Of a stretch of DNA of 64,000 nt, positions 33,923 through 43,255 are shown piece after piece. Each line of letters opens with the position of its first letter. Position 1 is the stretch's first letter. This stretch comes from Streptomyces sp. CB01373. Lineage in GTDB: Bacteria > Actinomycetota > Actinomycetes > Streptomycetales > Streptomycetaceae. A program made the position numbers and the translations under genes. Below the pieces are notes generated by a model. That model ran no database searches, was not told the origin of the DNA, and saw nothing but the letters and a program-made list of their open reading frames with translations. The stretch lies in the NCBI RefSeq assembly GCF_002803075.1, contig NZ_NNBK01000012.1, positions 62,001 through 126,000 of the forward strand, in the 5' to 3' direction.

Positions 33923-34894
33923 CTACGTCCGGTCGTCCTCGGTCTGCGGGTGGACGCAGTGCCACCGGTGGGACTCGTCCGAGTCGGACCGGGCCGCGGG
34001 GAAGGCGGTCACGCAGGCGTCGTCGGCCTTCCAGCAGCGGGTGCTGAAGGGGCAGCCCGGCGGTGGGTTGACCGCGGACGGCACCGGGCCGTGCAGCACG
34101 ATGCGTTCGCTGCGCTCCATCAGGCTCGGAGTGGCCGACAGCAGGGCCTGGGTGTACGGGTGCGCGGGGGAGTCGGCGACGCGTCGCGCCGGGCCCTCCT
34201 CCACGATCCGGCCGAGGTAGAGCACCGCGAGCCGGTCGGCGAGGTGCCGCACGGTCTGGATGTCGTGCGAGATGAACACCATGCCGAGGTTCAGCCGGTC
34301 CCGCAGGTCCACCAGGAGGTTGAGGACCTGCGCGCGTACCGACACGTCGAGGGCGCTGGTCGGCTCGTCGGCGACGATCAACTCCGGTTCCAGGGCGAGC
34401 GCGCGGGCGATGGCGACGCGCTGGCGCTGCCCGCCGGAGAGCTGTCCCGGCAGGGCCCGCAGGGTGTGCGCGGGCAGGCCGACCAGATCCAGCAACTCCT
34501 CGACCCGCGCGTCGCGTTCCTTGTCGCCACCCCGCCGGTGCACGTCCAGTGGGTCGCGCAGGATCCGGCCCACCGGCAGCCGCGGGTTCAGGGCGGTCGA
34601 CGGGTCCTGGAAGACGACGCCGACGGAGGACCCGAACTCGCCGCGCCGCCGCGCGCCGGGCATCGTCCACAGGTCCTCGCCGTGGAAGGTGACCGTGCCC
34701 TCGGTGGGCCGCTGCAGACCCGTCAGCACCCGCGCCAGGGTCGACTTGCCGCAGCCGGACTCGCCGACCAGGCCGACGATCTCCCCGCGCCCGACCTCCA
34801 GCGAGGCGTCGGTCAGGGCGTGCACGTGGCCGCGGTCGAACAGGCCGCCGCCGCGGGCCTTGTGGCGTACGTGAACGTGGTCGAGCCGGATCAT
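33923..34894 (-). CDS. ABC importer ATPase (DppF/SatD-like)
   Basis: A 323-aa ATPase of the oligopeptide/nickel type. Walker A GESGCGKST (~44-52), signature LSGGQRQRV, Walker B LIVADEPTSALD, H-loop SHDIQTVRH, and the C-terminal oligopeptide-transporter Cys-rich extension (GCPFSTRCWKADDACV). Its ATG overlaps the stop of the fused permease-ATPase gene. Gene order in this operon (binding protein, permease, permease-ATPase fusion, ATPase) matches the sialic-acid importer SatABCD. Given the adjacent nan genes I infer sialic-acid uptake; peptide uptake is the alternative. Confidence 0.85.
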   Translation of the reverse strand: MIRLDHVHVRHKARGGGLFDRGHVHALTDASLEVGRGEIVGLVGESGCGKSTLARVLTGLQRPTEGTVTFHGEDLWTMPGARRRGEFGSSVGVVFQDPSTALNPRLPVGRILRDPLDVHRRGGDKERDARVEELLDLVGLPAHTLRALPGQLSGGQRQRVAIARALALEPELIVADEPTSALDVSVRAQVLNLLVDLRDRLNLGMVFISHDIQTVRHLADRLAVLYLGRIVEEGPARRVADSPAHPYTQALLSATPSLMERSERIVLHGPVPSAVNPPPGCPFSTRCWKADDACVTAFPAARSDSDESHRWHCVHPQTEDDRT

Positions 34895-36945
34895 CGGTTG
34901 CTCCCCTGAAGCATGGCGGCCGACACGGGGTGGTGGCACGCGGTGCTGTGGTCGGGCCCGCCGCCGGGGACGGGCGGGGTGGTGCGGCACACGTCGGTCG
35001 CCGCCGCGCAACGCGAGGCGAACCGGCAGCCGTCCCCGAAGCGGCGGGGCGCCGGGACGATGCCGGGGATCTGGTGCAGCCGCTCGGCGCCCGCCTCCAG
35101 GGACACCACCGAGCCGAGCAGACCGCGGGTGTAGGGGTGGGCGGGCGCGGACAGCAGCGACCGGGTCCCGGCGACCTCCGCGACCTGGCCGGCGTACATC
35201 ACGGCGATCCGGTGCGACAGGTCGCCGACGAGCGCCAGGTCGTGGGAGACGAGGATCATCGCGAAGCCGAGCTCGTCGCGCAGCCGTTCGAGCAGTTCCA
35301 CCACCTGGGCCTGGACGGTGACGTCGAGCGCGGTGGTCGGCTCGTCCGCGATCAGCAGGCGGGGGCTGCGGGAGAGCGCCATGGCGATCAGTACGCGCTG
35401 ACGCTGGCCGCCGGAGAGTTCGTGCGGGTAGCTGCGCAGGGTCCGCCGCGGGTCGAGGCCGACGAGTTCGAGCAGTTCGGCGGGGGTCTGCGTACCGCCG
35501 CGGCTGGTGAGCTGCTTGAGCTGACGGCCGACGAGCACCGAGGGGTTCAGTGAGGAGAGAGCGTCCTGGTAGACCATGGCGATCTCCGGGCCGTTGAGGG
35601 CCCGGCGCTGCCGGGGGCCGAGCTCCAGGAGGTTCCGGCCGCGGTACTCGACGCGACCGCCGACCTCGGCGTTGCGGGCCAGCAGGCCCATGACGGCCAG
35701 GCTGGTGATGCTCTTGCCGCAGCCCGACTCGCCGACCAGGCCGAGGGTCTCGCCCTCGCGGACCGAGAAGGAGATGCCGTCCACGACCCGGGTGTCGCCG
35801 TAGCGGTCCGGGAAGCGGATGGTCAGGTCCTCCACGACCAGGAGCTCGGGCGCGTCGCCGGCGATCGGAGGGACGGCGGACGGACCACTCAGCACACGCG
35901 CGGAGAGCCGGGCGAGCGCGGCGTCGACGTCCGCGGCGGCGTCGGTGTTCGCGACGGGACCTGCGGCATCAGCCGCACCGGCGGCACCAGCGGAAGCGGA
36001 CTCGGCGCTCCCGGCCGCACCGGACACGGCGGATACGGCGGTCTCGGCCACGGAGGGCGCCGACGGCTGTGGATCCCCGTCGTCCGCGCGGGCGTCGGAC
36101 GGCGCCGCCGCCGCGTCGGTGAGGCCCTCGGACAGGATGTTCAGGGCGAGTACGGTCACCAGCAGCACAAGGCCGGGCAGCAGGGTGGCCCACCAGCCGC
36201 CCGACAGCAGGATCTGCCGGCCGTAGGACAGGACGTTGCCCCAGCTGGGGTCGGGGTCCTGCACACCGGCCCCGATGAAGGAAAGGCTGGCCTCGAAGAT
36301 GATGGCGTCGGCGACCAGCACGGTGGCGAACACCATGACGGGCGCGGCGCAGTTGACGGCCACGTGGCGGACGACGATGTACGCGCGGCGGGCGCCGATC
36401 ACCTTCTCGGCGGCCACGTAGTCCTCGCCGTACTGCGCCATGACGTTGGCGCGCACCACACGGGCGAGCGAGGGCATGTAGACGAACGCGATGCAGAGGA
36501 TGAGCACGGGCAGGCTGGTGCCGAAGACGGTGACCAGTACGGCCGCGAGCGCGATCGGCGGGAAGGCCATCACGATGTCGAGCGTGCGCATCACCGACTC
36601 GTCGCCGAGTTTGCGCGAGGTGGCGGCGAGCGAGCCGAGGACGGCGCCCAGCACGAGGGCGGCGGCGGTCGAGCCCAGACCGATGACCAGGGAGTAGCGG
36701 GCGCCGTAGACGACACGCGCGAAGATGTCCCGGCCGACCCGGTCGGTGCCGAACCAGTGGGCGCCGCTGGGTGCCTGGACGGGGACGCCGGTGGCGAGCG
36801 GATCGGCGGCGATCAGCGGCGCGAACACGGCGGCGAGGATCACGACCGCCAGCACGCCGAGGGCGAGCCGTGAGGACGGCGGAAGCGCCCGGAACCGGAT
36901 GCCGGGGCGGGACAGTCTCCTGACGAGACCGCTTCTGGGGAACAT
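34891..36945 (-). CDS. Fused ABC permease-ATPase (SatC-like)
   Basis: A 684-aa fusion. Residues ~25-285 are a DppC-type permease (ADPLATGVPVQAPSGAHWFG..., EAA loop around GEDYVAAEKVIGARRAYIVVRH). An Ala/Ser-rich linker spans ~290-345. Residues ~360-684 form a DppD-type ATPase with Walker A GESGCGKS, LSGGQRQRVLIAMAL and Walker B LLIADEPTTALD. Permease and ATPase are usually separate in Dpp systems; this fusion is a feature of sialate SatABCD importers. The reading frame is continuous, so it is a true fusion. Confidence 0.88.
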   Translation of the reverse strand: MFPRSGLVRRLSRPGIRFRALPPSSRLALGVLAVVILAAVFAPLIAADPLATGVPVQAPSGAHWFGTDRVGRDIFARVVYGARYSLVIGLGSTAAALVLGAVLGSLAATSRKLGDESVMRTLDIVMAFPPIALAAVLVTVFGTSLPVLILCIAFVYMPSLARVVRANVMAQYGEDYVAAEKVIGARRAYIVVRHVAVNCAAPVMVFATVLVADAIIFEASLSFIGAGVQDPDPSWGNVLSYGRQILLSGGWWATLLPGLVLLVTVLALNILSEGLTDAAAAPSDARADDGDPQPSAPSVAETAVSAVSGAAGSAESASAGAAGAADAAGPVANTDAAADVDAALARLSARVLSGPSAVPPIAGDAPELLVVEDLTIRFPDRYGDTRVVDGISFSVREGETLGLVGESGCGKSITSLAVMGLLARNAEVGGRVEYRGRNLLELGPRQRRALNGPEIAMVYQDALSSLNPSVLVGRQLKQLTSRGGTQTPAELLELVGLDPRRTLRSYPHELSGGQRQRVLIAMALSRSPRLLIADEPTTALDVTVQAQVVELLERLRDELGFAMILVSHDLALVGDLSHRIAVMYAGQVAEVAGTRSLLSAPAHPYTRGLLGSVVSLEAGAERLHQIPGIVPAPRRFGDGCRFASRCAAATDVCRTTPPVPGGGPDHSTACHHPVSAAMLQGSNR

Positions 36946-36946
36946 G

Positions 36947-37897
36947 TCACACCGTCCTGATACGCGGGTTGACCAGCAGGTACAGCAGGTCGACGACGAC
37001 GTTGACGACCAGGAAGGCGACGGCGATGGTGAGCACGGTGCCCTGGACGAGTGCGACGTCGCCGCCGGTGACCCCCTCGAGGATCAGCTTGCCCATGCCG
37101 GGCAGGTCGAAGATGGTCTCGATCACGACCGCGCCGCTGAGCAGGTAGCCCACCCGTACGCCGAGCACGGTCAGCGGGGTGATGAGCGCGTTGCGCAGCA
37201 CGCCCCGGACGACGACGTGACGGGGCAGTCCGTTGCCGGTGGCGGTCCGTACGTAGTCGCGGTCCAGCTCGGCCACCATGGAGGTGCGCACCAGACGGGC
37301 CAGCGAGGCCGCGACGGGGACGGCGAGGGCGAAGGCCGGCAGTGCCAGGGACCTGAGCCAGCCGCTGAAGGAGTCGGCCGGGTTGACGTAGCCGCCGGTG
37401 GGGAACACCGGGCTGTTCAGGGCGAACTGCTGGATGAGCAGCACCCCGAGCCAGAACGACGGGACCGCGACGCCCGCGATCGACAACACCCGGGTGAGCT
37501 GGTCCGGCCAGCGGTCGCGGAAGACCGCGCCGGTCACGCCGAGCACGAGGGCGAGGACGATCGCGATCACCAGGCCGAGCGCGGTGAGCTGGAGGGTGAG
37601 GGGGAGCGCGACGGAGATGCGGTCGAGCACCGGCTGGCTGGGCGGCACGGTGGAGCCGAGGTCTCCGCTCAGCAGCCGGCCGAGGAAGCGGACGTAGCGC
37701 ACCGGCAGCGGGTCGTTGAGGCCGTTGGCCTCGGCGAAGGCGGCGCGGGCCGCGGCCGAGGCGCCGTCGCCCAGGGCGTTGTAGGCGGGGTCGACCGGCG
37801 AGAACTGAAGCACCACGAAGACGAGCAGTGTGATGCCGAGGATCATCACCGGCATGATCGCCAGACGGCGCAGCGCGAGCCGGAGGAATGTGACCAT
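36947..37897 (-). CDS. ABC permease (DppB/SatB-like)
   Basis: A 316-aa DppB-type permease with six predicted helices, the N-terminal RRLAIMPVMILGITLLVFVV helix, and an EAA-type loop around YVRTATGNGLPRHVVVRGVLRNAL. It is the first permease of the importer and ends one base before the fused permease-ATPase start. The upstream spacer to the binding-protein gene is unusually long and repetitive. Confidence 0.88.
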   Translation of the reverse strand: MVTFLRLALRRLAIMPVMILGITLLVFVVLQFSPVDPAYNALGDGASAAARAAFAEANGLNDPLPVRYVRFLGRLLSGDLGSTVPPSQPVLDRISVALPLTLQLTALGLVIAIVLALVLGVTGAVFRDRWPDQLTRVLSIAGVAVPSFWLGVLLIQQFALNSPVFPTGGYVNPADSFSGWLRSLALPAFALAVPVAASLARLVRTSMVAELDRDYVRTATGNGLPRHVVVRGVLRNALITPLTVLGVRVGYLLSGAVVIETIFDLPGMGKLILEGVTGGDVALVQGTVLTIAVAFLVVNVVVDLLYLLVNPRIRTV

Positions 37898-38488
37898 CGT
37901 GGGTTCCTAGAGAAGGGGAGGGCACCGGGCTTGCGGCAGCCGTCCGGCGGGCGCCGGGGTCGTGTCAGCCGTTCGGCGGACACCGGATGTGCGGCGGCCG
38001 CCCGGCGGGGCCTGGTTGCGTCAGCTGTTTGGTACGGCACGGTTGTGTCAGTCGCCCGACGAGCGCCGGGCCGGCGTCGGCCGTTCGGCGGACACCGGAG
38101 CTGTGGCGGCCGCCCAGCGGGGCCAGGGTGCCGGCAGCCGCCTGGTAGGCACCGGGGTGCGGTTGCTGTCCAGCAGGCCCGCGGGCCCGGCTGCCGTCCG
38201 GCGGGCGCCGGGCCGGCGTCGGCCGTTCGGCAGACGCCGGAGCTGTGGCAGCACCCAGCGGGCCCGGGTTGCGGCAGCCGCCTGGTAGGCAGCGGATTGC
38301 GGTTGCTGTCCAGCAGGCCCCCGGGCACGGCAGCCGTTCGGCGGGCGCCGGGCCGGCGGCCACCGCCCGGCAGGTACCGGCGCGCAGCCACCGCCCGGCA
38401 GGCGGCGCCGTGGCCGTGGCGGTCGCCCGGCGGGGTCCCCGCCGGAGTGACCGTGCCCGCCGCCGCGGCGACGGGGCCGGACGGCGGG
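37898..38488. repeat. Repetitive spacer with ~141-bp degenerate direct repeats
   Basis: This 591-bp intra-operon spacer holds two copies of a ~141-bp unit (38063-38204 and 38205-38344, about 85% alike by eye) plus partial copies on both sides (from 37951 and from 38345). Open frames across it are repeat-driven and lack ribosome sites. It may lower permease expression relative to the binding protein. Confidence 0.7.
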
Positions 38489-40087
38489 TCAGGCGCGGCT
38501 GACGTCCAGGAGCGACAGACCGGTCGTCGGCAGGGGCTTGAACCCCGGCAGCGCCTTGTCGTTCCAGGCCGTGGGCAGCTTGCGGTGCAGCACGGGATAG
38601 AGGGCGGCGGCGTCCGCGACCAGGTCGACGGCCTGGCCCCACAACTCCTTGCGCGTGGCCTCGTCCGCGGCCTGGGCGGCCTTGTCCAGCAGGGAGTTGA
38701 CCTTCTTGTACTCGGCGGTCCCGCCCCAGCCGTAGCGGCTCTCGGGCCACAGCCCGGAGTAGTACCAGCGCATCAGCAGGTCGACGTCGTTGCCGAAGAC
38801 GGACGGGTCGCCGGGGGCGAGCAGGACCGTGTAGGAGCCGGCGTCCACCTTGGCGTACTGGGCGGAGGACTGGCCGATGCTCAGCGTGGTCTTCACGCCG
38901 ATCGCGTCCCAGCTCTCCTTGACCAGCGGAGCCACGTCCTTGACCCAGCCGGTGTCGGTGGTCAGCAGCGTGACCGAGAGGTTCTTGGCACCGGCCTCGT
39001 CGAGCAGCTTCCTGGCCCTGGCCGCGTCGTGCCCGTAGACCGTGGCGGCCTGGTGGAAGTCGGGGTGGGTGGGCTGGAGGTAGCTGCGCGCGGCCGTGCC
39101 GTTGCCGGCCATGGCCGTGGTGATGAGCTTGTCGGTGTCCAGCGCGTAGTGGAGCGCCTGGCGCACCCGCTTGTCGTCGAAGGGCTTCTTCTTGCAGTTG
39201 AACATCAGGAAGAGCAGGCCGAAGGACTGCACGGACTCGACCTTCACCTTCCGGGCGAGGCGGTCCACGTCCAGGTAGGGCACGTCCTCGATGGCCTGCA
39301 CCCGGCCCGACTCCATGGCGCTGACCCGGGCGGCGGGGTCGGAGACCAGGCGCCAGACCATCTTCTTGGCCTTGGCCGGGTGGCTGCCGTTGTACTTGTC
39401 GTACGCCTCGAAGACGATCTTGTCCTCGCGGGTCGCCGAGACCATCCGGTACGGGCCCGAGCCGACCGGCAGAGCGTCGAAGCCCTTCTGGTCCGCCTCC
39501 ACCAGCTTCTTCGGAACGATCTTGGCCACCGAGACGCGGCCGGGGAACAGCGCGAAGGGGTACTTCAGCTTGAACTCGACCGTCCTGGCGTCGACCGCCT
39601 TCACCGAGTCGAGGAACGGCAGGAACTGCGCCATCAGGGAGGCGTTCTTCTCGTCGAGGATCCGCTCGAAGCTGTGGACGACGTCCTCGGAGGTGACGTC
39701 GGAGCCGTCGTGGAAGGTGGCGCCCTCGCGCAGGGTGGCGCGGTAGGTGGTGGCGTTCACCTTGACCGGCAGCGCGGTGGCCAGGCCGGGCCGGGCCTCG
39801 AGCGTGGCCGGATCCAGGTCCACCAGGCCCTCGAAGACGTGCAGGTTGGCGGCGATCGGGGTGGCGCCCGAGGCGGTCATCGGGTCGAAGCCGGTCGAGA
39901 GGGCGTAGGAGATGCCCGTCTCGATGGTGTCCGTCCCTCCCGAGCCGCTCGCGCCGCTGTCCGAGCCGGTCGAGGCCGGGCCGCTGCACGCGGAGATCGA
40001 GGCGGTCAGGGCCGAGGCGGCCCCGAGGGCACTCGCATAGCGCAGAAATCTGCGACGATCCATGCCGACGGGCGTCTTGTACGACAC
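38489..40087 (-). CDS. ABC substrate-binding lipoprotein (SatA-like)
   Basis: A 532-aa SBP_bac_5 family lipoprotein. The N-terminus has a twin-arginine motif (DRRRFLRY) followed by a hydrophobic stretch and a lipobox ISAC, so it should be Tat-exported and lipid anchored. Family core: FEGLVDLDP, YRATLREGATFHDGSDVT, VGSGPYRM. The start is GTG at 40087 with GGAGGG upstream; ATG at 40063 is the alternative. It is divergent from the GntR gene across a shared palindrome. Proposed ligand: N-acetylneuraminate. Confidence 0.85.
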   Translation of the reverse strand: MSYKTPVGMDRRRFLRYASALGAASALTASISACSGPASTGSDSGASGSGGTDTIETGISYALSTGFDPMTASGATPIAANLHVFEGLVDLDPATLEARPGLATALPVKVNATTYRATLREGATFHDGSDVTSEDVVHSFERILDEKNASLMAQFLPFLDSVKAVDARTVEFKLKYPFALFPGRVSVAKIVPKKLVEADQKGFDALPVGSGPYRMVSATREDKIVFEAYDKYNGSHPAKAKKMVWRLVSDPAARVSAMESGRVQAIEDVPYLDVDRLARKVKVESVQSFGLLFLMFNCKKKPFDDKRVRQALHYALDTDKLITTAMAGNGTAARSYLQPTHPDFHQAATVYGHDAARARKLLDEAGAKNLSVTLLTTDTGWVKDVAPLVKESWDAIGVKTTLSIGQSSAQYAKVDAGSYTVLLAPGDPSVFGNDVDLLMRWYYSGLWPESRYGWGGTAEYKKVNSLLDKAAQAADEATRKELWGQAVDLVADAAALYPVLHRKLPTAWNDKALPGFKPLPTTGLSLLDVSRA

Positions 40088-40148
40088 GAGAGGTCCCTCC
40101 TGGGGGCGGCACAAAGCGAGGAAAAGAAAGAAGAGTTGAGGTCTCGTC

Positions 40149-40166
40149 ATCAGACGTCTGATGTCC
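40149..40166. promoter_or_regulatory. Putative NanR operator O1
   Basis: The palindrome ATCAGACGTCTGAT plus GTCC lies between the divergent binding-protein and regulator genes. An 18-bp near-copy (15 of 18 identical) precedes the nanA operon at 41272-41289. The core is TCAGACRTCTGA. Confidence 0.75.
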
Positions 40167-40216
40167 GACCTTGATAGGCTGTGAAGGTAGCTTCATTGAG
40201 CAGAAGGGGTCAAGAG

Positions 40217-40990
40217 GTGAATTCGTCGCGTCCGCAAGAGGTCCGGGCGGCGGTCAGGCCGTCACTGCGTCAGGAGGTCTCGGAGGCGATCAAGAGCTAC
40301 ATCCTCGACAATCACCTCAAGCCGGGGGACCCGCTGCCGTCGGAGACGGAACTGTGCGCCGCCCTCGGCGCCAGCCGGTCCAGCATCCGCGAGGCCGTGA
40401 AGACCCTGGCGGTGCTGGACATCGTCGAGGTGCGGCGCGGTCATGGCACGTATGTCGGCCGGCTGAGTCTGTCCGCGCTGGTGGAGGGGCTGGCCTTCCG
40501 TGGCCTGCTCAGCCCCAAGGACGACTTCCGGATCCTGTCCGAGCTGATCGAGGTGCGGGAGCTGATCGAACGCGGCATGGCCGCGCGCATCATGGCGACG
40601 CTCGGGCCCGGGGATCTCGACGCCCTCGACGCCCTAGTCGACGAGATGGACCGGCGCGGCGCCCATGACGACCGCGGCTTCGCGGAATGCGACCGGTCCT
40701 TCCACGAGCGGCTGATGAAGCCGCTGGAGAACGAGCTGGTCAGCCAGCTCTCGCTGGCCTTCTGGGACGTCTACGCCATCGTCGCGCCCCAGTTGGAGGG
40801 CATCTCCGAGGAGGCCGAGGCGGGAACCATCGCCGATCACCGTGCCATCGTGCTGGCGGCTCGGCAGGGGGACGCCGAGGGCTTCGTGCACGCCCTCTCC
40901 GGCCACTACGCGCCGGTGCGCAGGCGGCTGGCGGAGGCGCAGGCGCACGCGGTCCGGGGCGCGGAGGGCGAGGTCGAGCGCACCGCCTGA
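40217..40990 (+). CDS. nanR: GntR/FadR-family regulator (NanR-like)
   Basis: A 257-aa regulator. N-terminal GntR winged HTH (AIKSYILDNHLKPGDPLPSE, ALGASRSSIREAVKTL, GHGTYVG) and a C-terminal FCD/FadR-type all-helical ligand domain. The GTG at 40217 with AAGGGG upstream is preferred over the GTG at 40181. It lies between the importer and the nan operon, and shared palindromes occur at both promoters. The ligand is probably a sialic acid or ManNAc derivative. The last codons and stop form the first unit of a 35-bp tandem repeat. Confidence 0.83.
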   Translation: MNSSRPQEVRAAVRPSLRQEVSEAIKSYILDNHLKPGDPLPSETELCAALGASRSSIREAVKTLAVLDIVEVRRGHGTYVGRLSLSALVEGLAFRGLLSPKDDFRILSELIEVRELIERGMAARIMATLGPGDLDALDALVDEMDRRGAHDDRGFAECDRSFHERLMKPLENELVSQLSLAFWDVYAIVAPQLEGISEEAEAGTIADHRAIVLAARQGDAEGFVHALSGHYAPVRRRLAEAQAHAVRGAEGEVERTA

Positions 40991-41150
40991 CGGATCACCG
41001 GAAGCCGCCCGAGCGCGCCGCCTTGCCGGTCGCCGGGAGTCGCCCGAGCGCGCCGCCTTGCCGGTCGCCGGGAGTCGCCCGAGCGCGCCGCCTTGCTGGT
41101 CGCCGGGAGTCGCCCGAGCGCGCCGCCTGACCGGTCGCCGGAAGCCGTGC
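40976..41150. repeat. 35-bp tandem repeat, five units, starting in the nanR 3' end
   Basis: Units begin at 40976, 41011, 41046, 41081 and 41116. The three middle units are virtually identical; the outer two have diverged. The first unit includes the final codons and TGA of nanR. Confidence 0.92.
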
Positions 41151-41234
41151 GCCCGTACCGGCGGGCTCCGGACGTCGTTCCCCGCGCGGGACCTGCCGCC
41201 CGGGTCGGAGTCGAGAGTGTGAGCCATCCCCCTC

Positions 41235-41289
41235 TTGACCGACCCGGGCGGCCGCGTCTTATGGTTCAGACGTCAGACATCTGACGTCC
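41235..41289 (+). promoter_or_regulatory. nanA operon promoter with operator O2
   Basis: TTGACC (41235-41240) and TATGGT (41260-41265) make a plausible promoter (19-bp spacer). The O2 palindrome GTCAGACATCTGACGTCC (41272-41289) lies right after the -10, placed to block transcription initiation. Confidence 0.7.
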
Positions 41290-41354
41290 CTTTCGTGGCC
41301 GGCTGCGATCCGCCGATCCCGCAGTTCCGTCACCCAGCCCATGGAGTAGCCCCC

Positions 41355-42314
41355 ATGCCTCTGACCGCACCCCTGCGCGGAGTCGTCCCGCCCGTGTGCA
41401 CCCCGCTCGACGCCCACGGCGAGGTCGACACGGCCTCCCTGGCCCGGCTGGTCGAGCACCTGCTCGGCGGCGGCGTCCACGGGCTCTTCGCCCTCGGCTC
41501 GACCAGCGAGGTCGCCTACCTCACCGACGAGCAGCGGGGCACCGCCCTGGAGACGGTGGTCAACGTGGTCGACGGACGGGTACCGGTCCTCGCCGGCGTC
41601 ATCGACACCACCACGCCCCGCGTCCTCGACCACGCCCGCGAGGCGGCCCGGCTCGGCGCGGACGCCCTGGTCGTCACCGCGCCGTTCTACACCCGCACCC
41701 ACCCCCGGGAGATCGCCGCCCACTTCCGCAGGATCCGCCAGACGGTGGACCTGCCGATGTTCGCCTACGACCTGCCGGTCTCCGTGCACAGCAAGCTGTC
41801 GCCCGCCCTGATCCTCGAACTGGCCGCCGACGGCACCCTGGCCGGACTCAAGGACAGCAGCGGCGACGAGGGATCCCTGCGCCGCCTGCTCGTCGCCCTC
41901 GGCGGACGCCAGGGCCGCGCCGAGGGACCCGCACCCGCCTTCTCCGTCCTCACCGGCTCCGAACTGACCGTGGACGCGGCCCTGCTGGCCGGCGCCGACG
42001 GCGTCGTCCCCGGCCTCGGCAACGTCGACCCCGCCGGCTACGTCCGGCTCTACGAGGCGGCCAGGGCCGGCGACTGGCCGCTGGCCGTCCAGGAGCAGGA
42101 GCGGCTCACCGGCCTGTTCGCCATGGTCGACGCGGGCCCCGAGGCCGAGATGGGCCGCAGCTCCTCCGCACTGGGCGCGTTCAAGGCGGCGCTGCGACTG
42201 CTGGGCGTCATCGACTGCGGCGACACCGCCTTCCCGCAGATCCAGCTCGGCGCCGCACCCGTCGCCGCGGTCGACGCGCGGCTGCGCGCCGCCGGGCTCA
42301 CCCCGGTCCGATGA
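41355..42314 (+). CDS. nanA: N-acetylneuraminate lyase-like (DapA family)
   Basis: A 319-aa DHDPS/NAL family aldolase. It has the GSTSE phosphate/carboxylate loop (LFALGSTSEVAYL), the catalytic Tyr in FAYDLP, and the Schiff-base Lys in GLKDSSGDEGS. In this operon (with ROK kinase and NanE) the likely reaction is cleavage of Neu5Ac to ManNAc and pyruvate. GGAG nine bases upstream supports the ATG. A tiny ATGGAGTAG frame overlaps this ribosome site. The ATGA overlap couples it to nanK. Confidence 0.85.
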   Translation: MPLTAPLRGVVPPVCTPLDAHGEVDTASLARLVEHLLGGGVHGLFALGSTSEVAYLTDEQRGTALETVVNVVDGRVPVLAGVIDTTTPRVLDHAREAARLGADALVVTAPFYTRTHPREIAAHFRRIRQTVDLPMFAYDLPVSVHSKLSPALILELAADGTLAGLKDSSGDEGSLRRLLVALGGRQGRAEGPAPAFSVLTGSELTVDAALLAGADGVVPGLGNVDPAGYVRLYEAARAGDWPLAVQEQERLTGLFAMVDAGPEAEMGRSSSALGAFKAALRLLGVIDCGDTAFPQIQLGAAPVAAVDARLRAAGLTPVR

Positions 42315-43255
42315 CGCGGACCCCGGCCCCGGACACCACTCCCGTCATCGGACTCGACCTGGGCGGCACCAAGATCGCGGCCGCCCTGGTCGGCCCGGAC
42401 GGCACGGTGCTGCGCCGGCACACCCGCCCGACACCGGCGCGGGCGGGCGCGCCGGCCGTGCTCGACGCGCTCGCCGCCGCGGCCCGCGAGGTGGACGACG
42501 GGGCCCGGGCGATCGGAGTCGCCGCCGCCGGAGTCGTGGACCCGCGCACCGGCATCGTCACCAGCGCCACCGACTCCATCACCGGATGGGCCGGCACCGC
42601 GCTGGCCGCGGGCCTGTCCGACCGTACGGGGCTGCCGGTCGCCTGCGACAACGACGTACGCGCCACGGCCGCCACCGAACTCGCCGAGGCCGGCGACCCG
42701 TACGCCTCCCTCGTCTACGTCGCCGTGGGCACCGGAGTCGGCGGCGCCGTCGCGGTGGACGGCCGGATGCTGCACGGCAGCGGCGGCATCGCGGGCCACC
42801 TCGGTCATGTGCCGAGCCCCGAGGCCACCGGCCTGCCCTGCACCTGCGGCGGCAGCGGCCACCTGGAGGCCATCGCCTCGGGGCCCGCGATCACCGCCCT
42901 TTACGAGCGCCTGAGCGGCCGCACCGCCGACCGCCTCCAGACCGTGGCGGAACGCGCCGCCGCGGGCGACGCCACCGCACGACAGGCCATCACCACCGGG
43001 GCGCGGGCCACGGGAAGCGCCGTCGGCGGACTGGCCAACGCGCTCGGCCCGCACCGCGTCGTGATCGGCGGCGGCGTACCCCGGATCGGCGACCTGTACT
43101 GGTCCGCGCTGACCGACGCCTTCCGCGCCGAGCTGATGGCCCCGCTGCGCCCACTGCGCCCGGTCGCTCCGCGCCTCGGCTCCGACGCGGCCGTCCTGGG
43201 GGCGGCCCTGCTCACCCGCACCGCGTCCCCGCACTTCACAGGAGGACCCCGATGA
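42311..43255 (+). CDS. nanK: ROK-family kinase (ManNAc kinase-like)
   Basis: A 314-aa ROK kinase. ATP motif LDLGGTKIAAALVG, catalytic Asp in ACDNDVRATA, GxGxGG in GTGVGGAVAVDG. The zinc site reads CTCGGSGH: two of the three usual Cys plus a His where the third Cys is expected. It should phosphorylate N-acetylmannosamine to feed NanE. It overlaps nanA and nanE by ATGA on both sides. Confidence 0.85.
   Translation: MTRTPAPDTTPVIGLDLGGTKIAAALVGPDGTVLRRHTRPTPARAGAPAVLDALAAAAREVDDGARAIGVAAAGVVDPRTGIVTSATDSITGWAGTALAAGLSDRTGLPVACDNDVRATAATELAEAGDPYASLVYVAVGTGVGGAVAVDGRMLHGSGGIAGHLGHVPSPEATGLPCTCGGSGHLEAIASGPAITALYERLSGRTADRLQTVAERAAAGDATARQAITTGARATGSAVGGLANALGPHRVVIGGGVPRIGDLYWSALTDAFRAELMAPLRPLRPVAPRLGSDAAVLGAALLTRTASPHFTGGPR

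Noticed and set aside
40976..41150. Regular 35-bp repeats as a possible CRISPR array.
   Set aside because: Units are directly adjacent with no unique spacers, and no cas genes are nearby.
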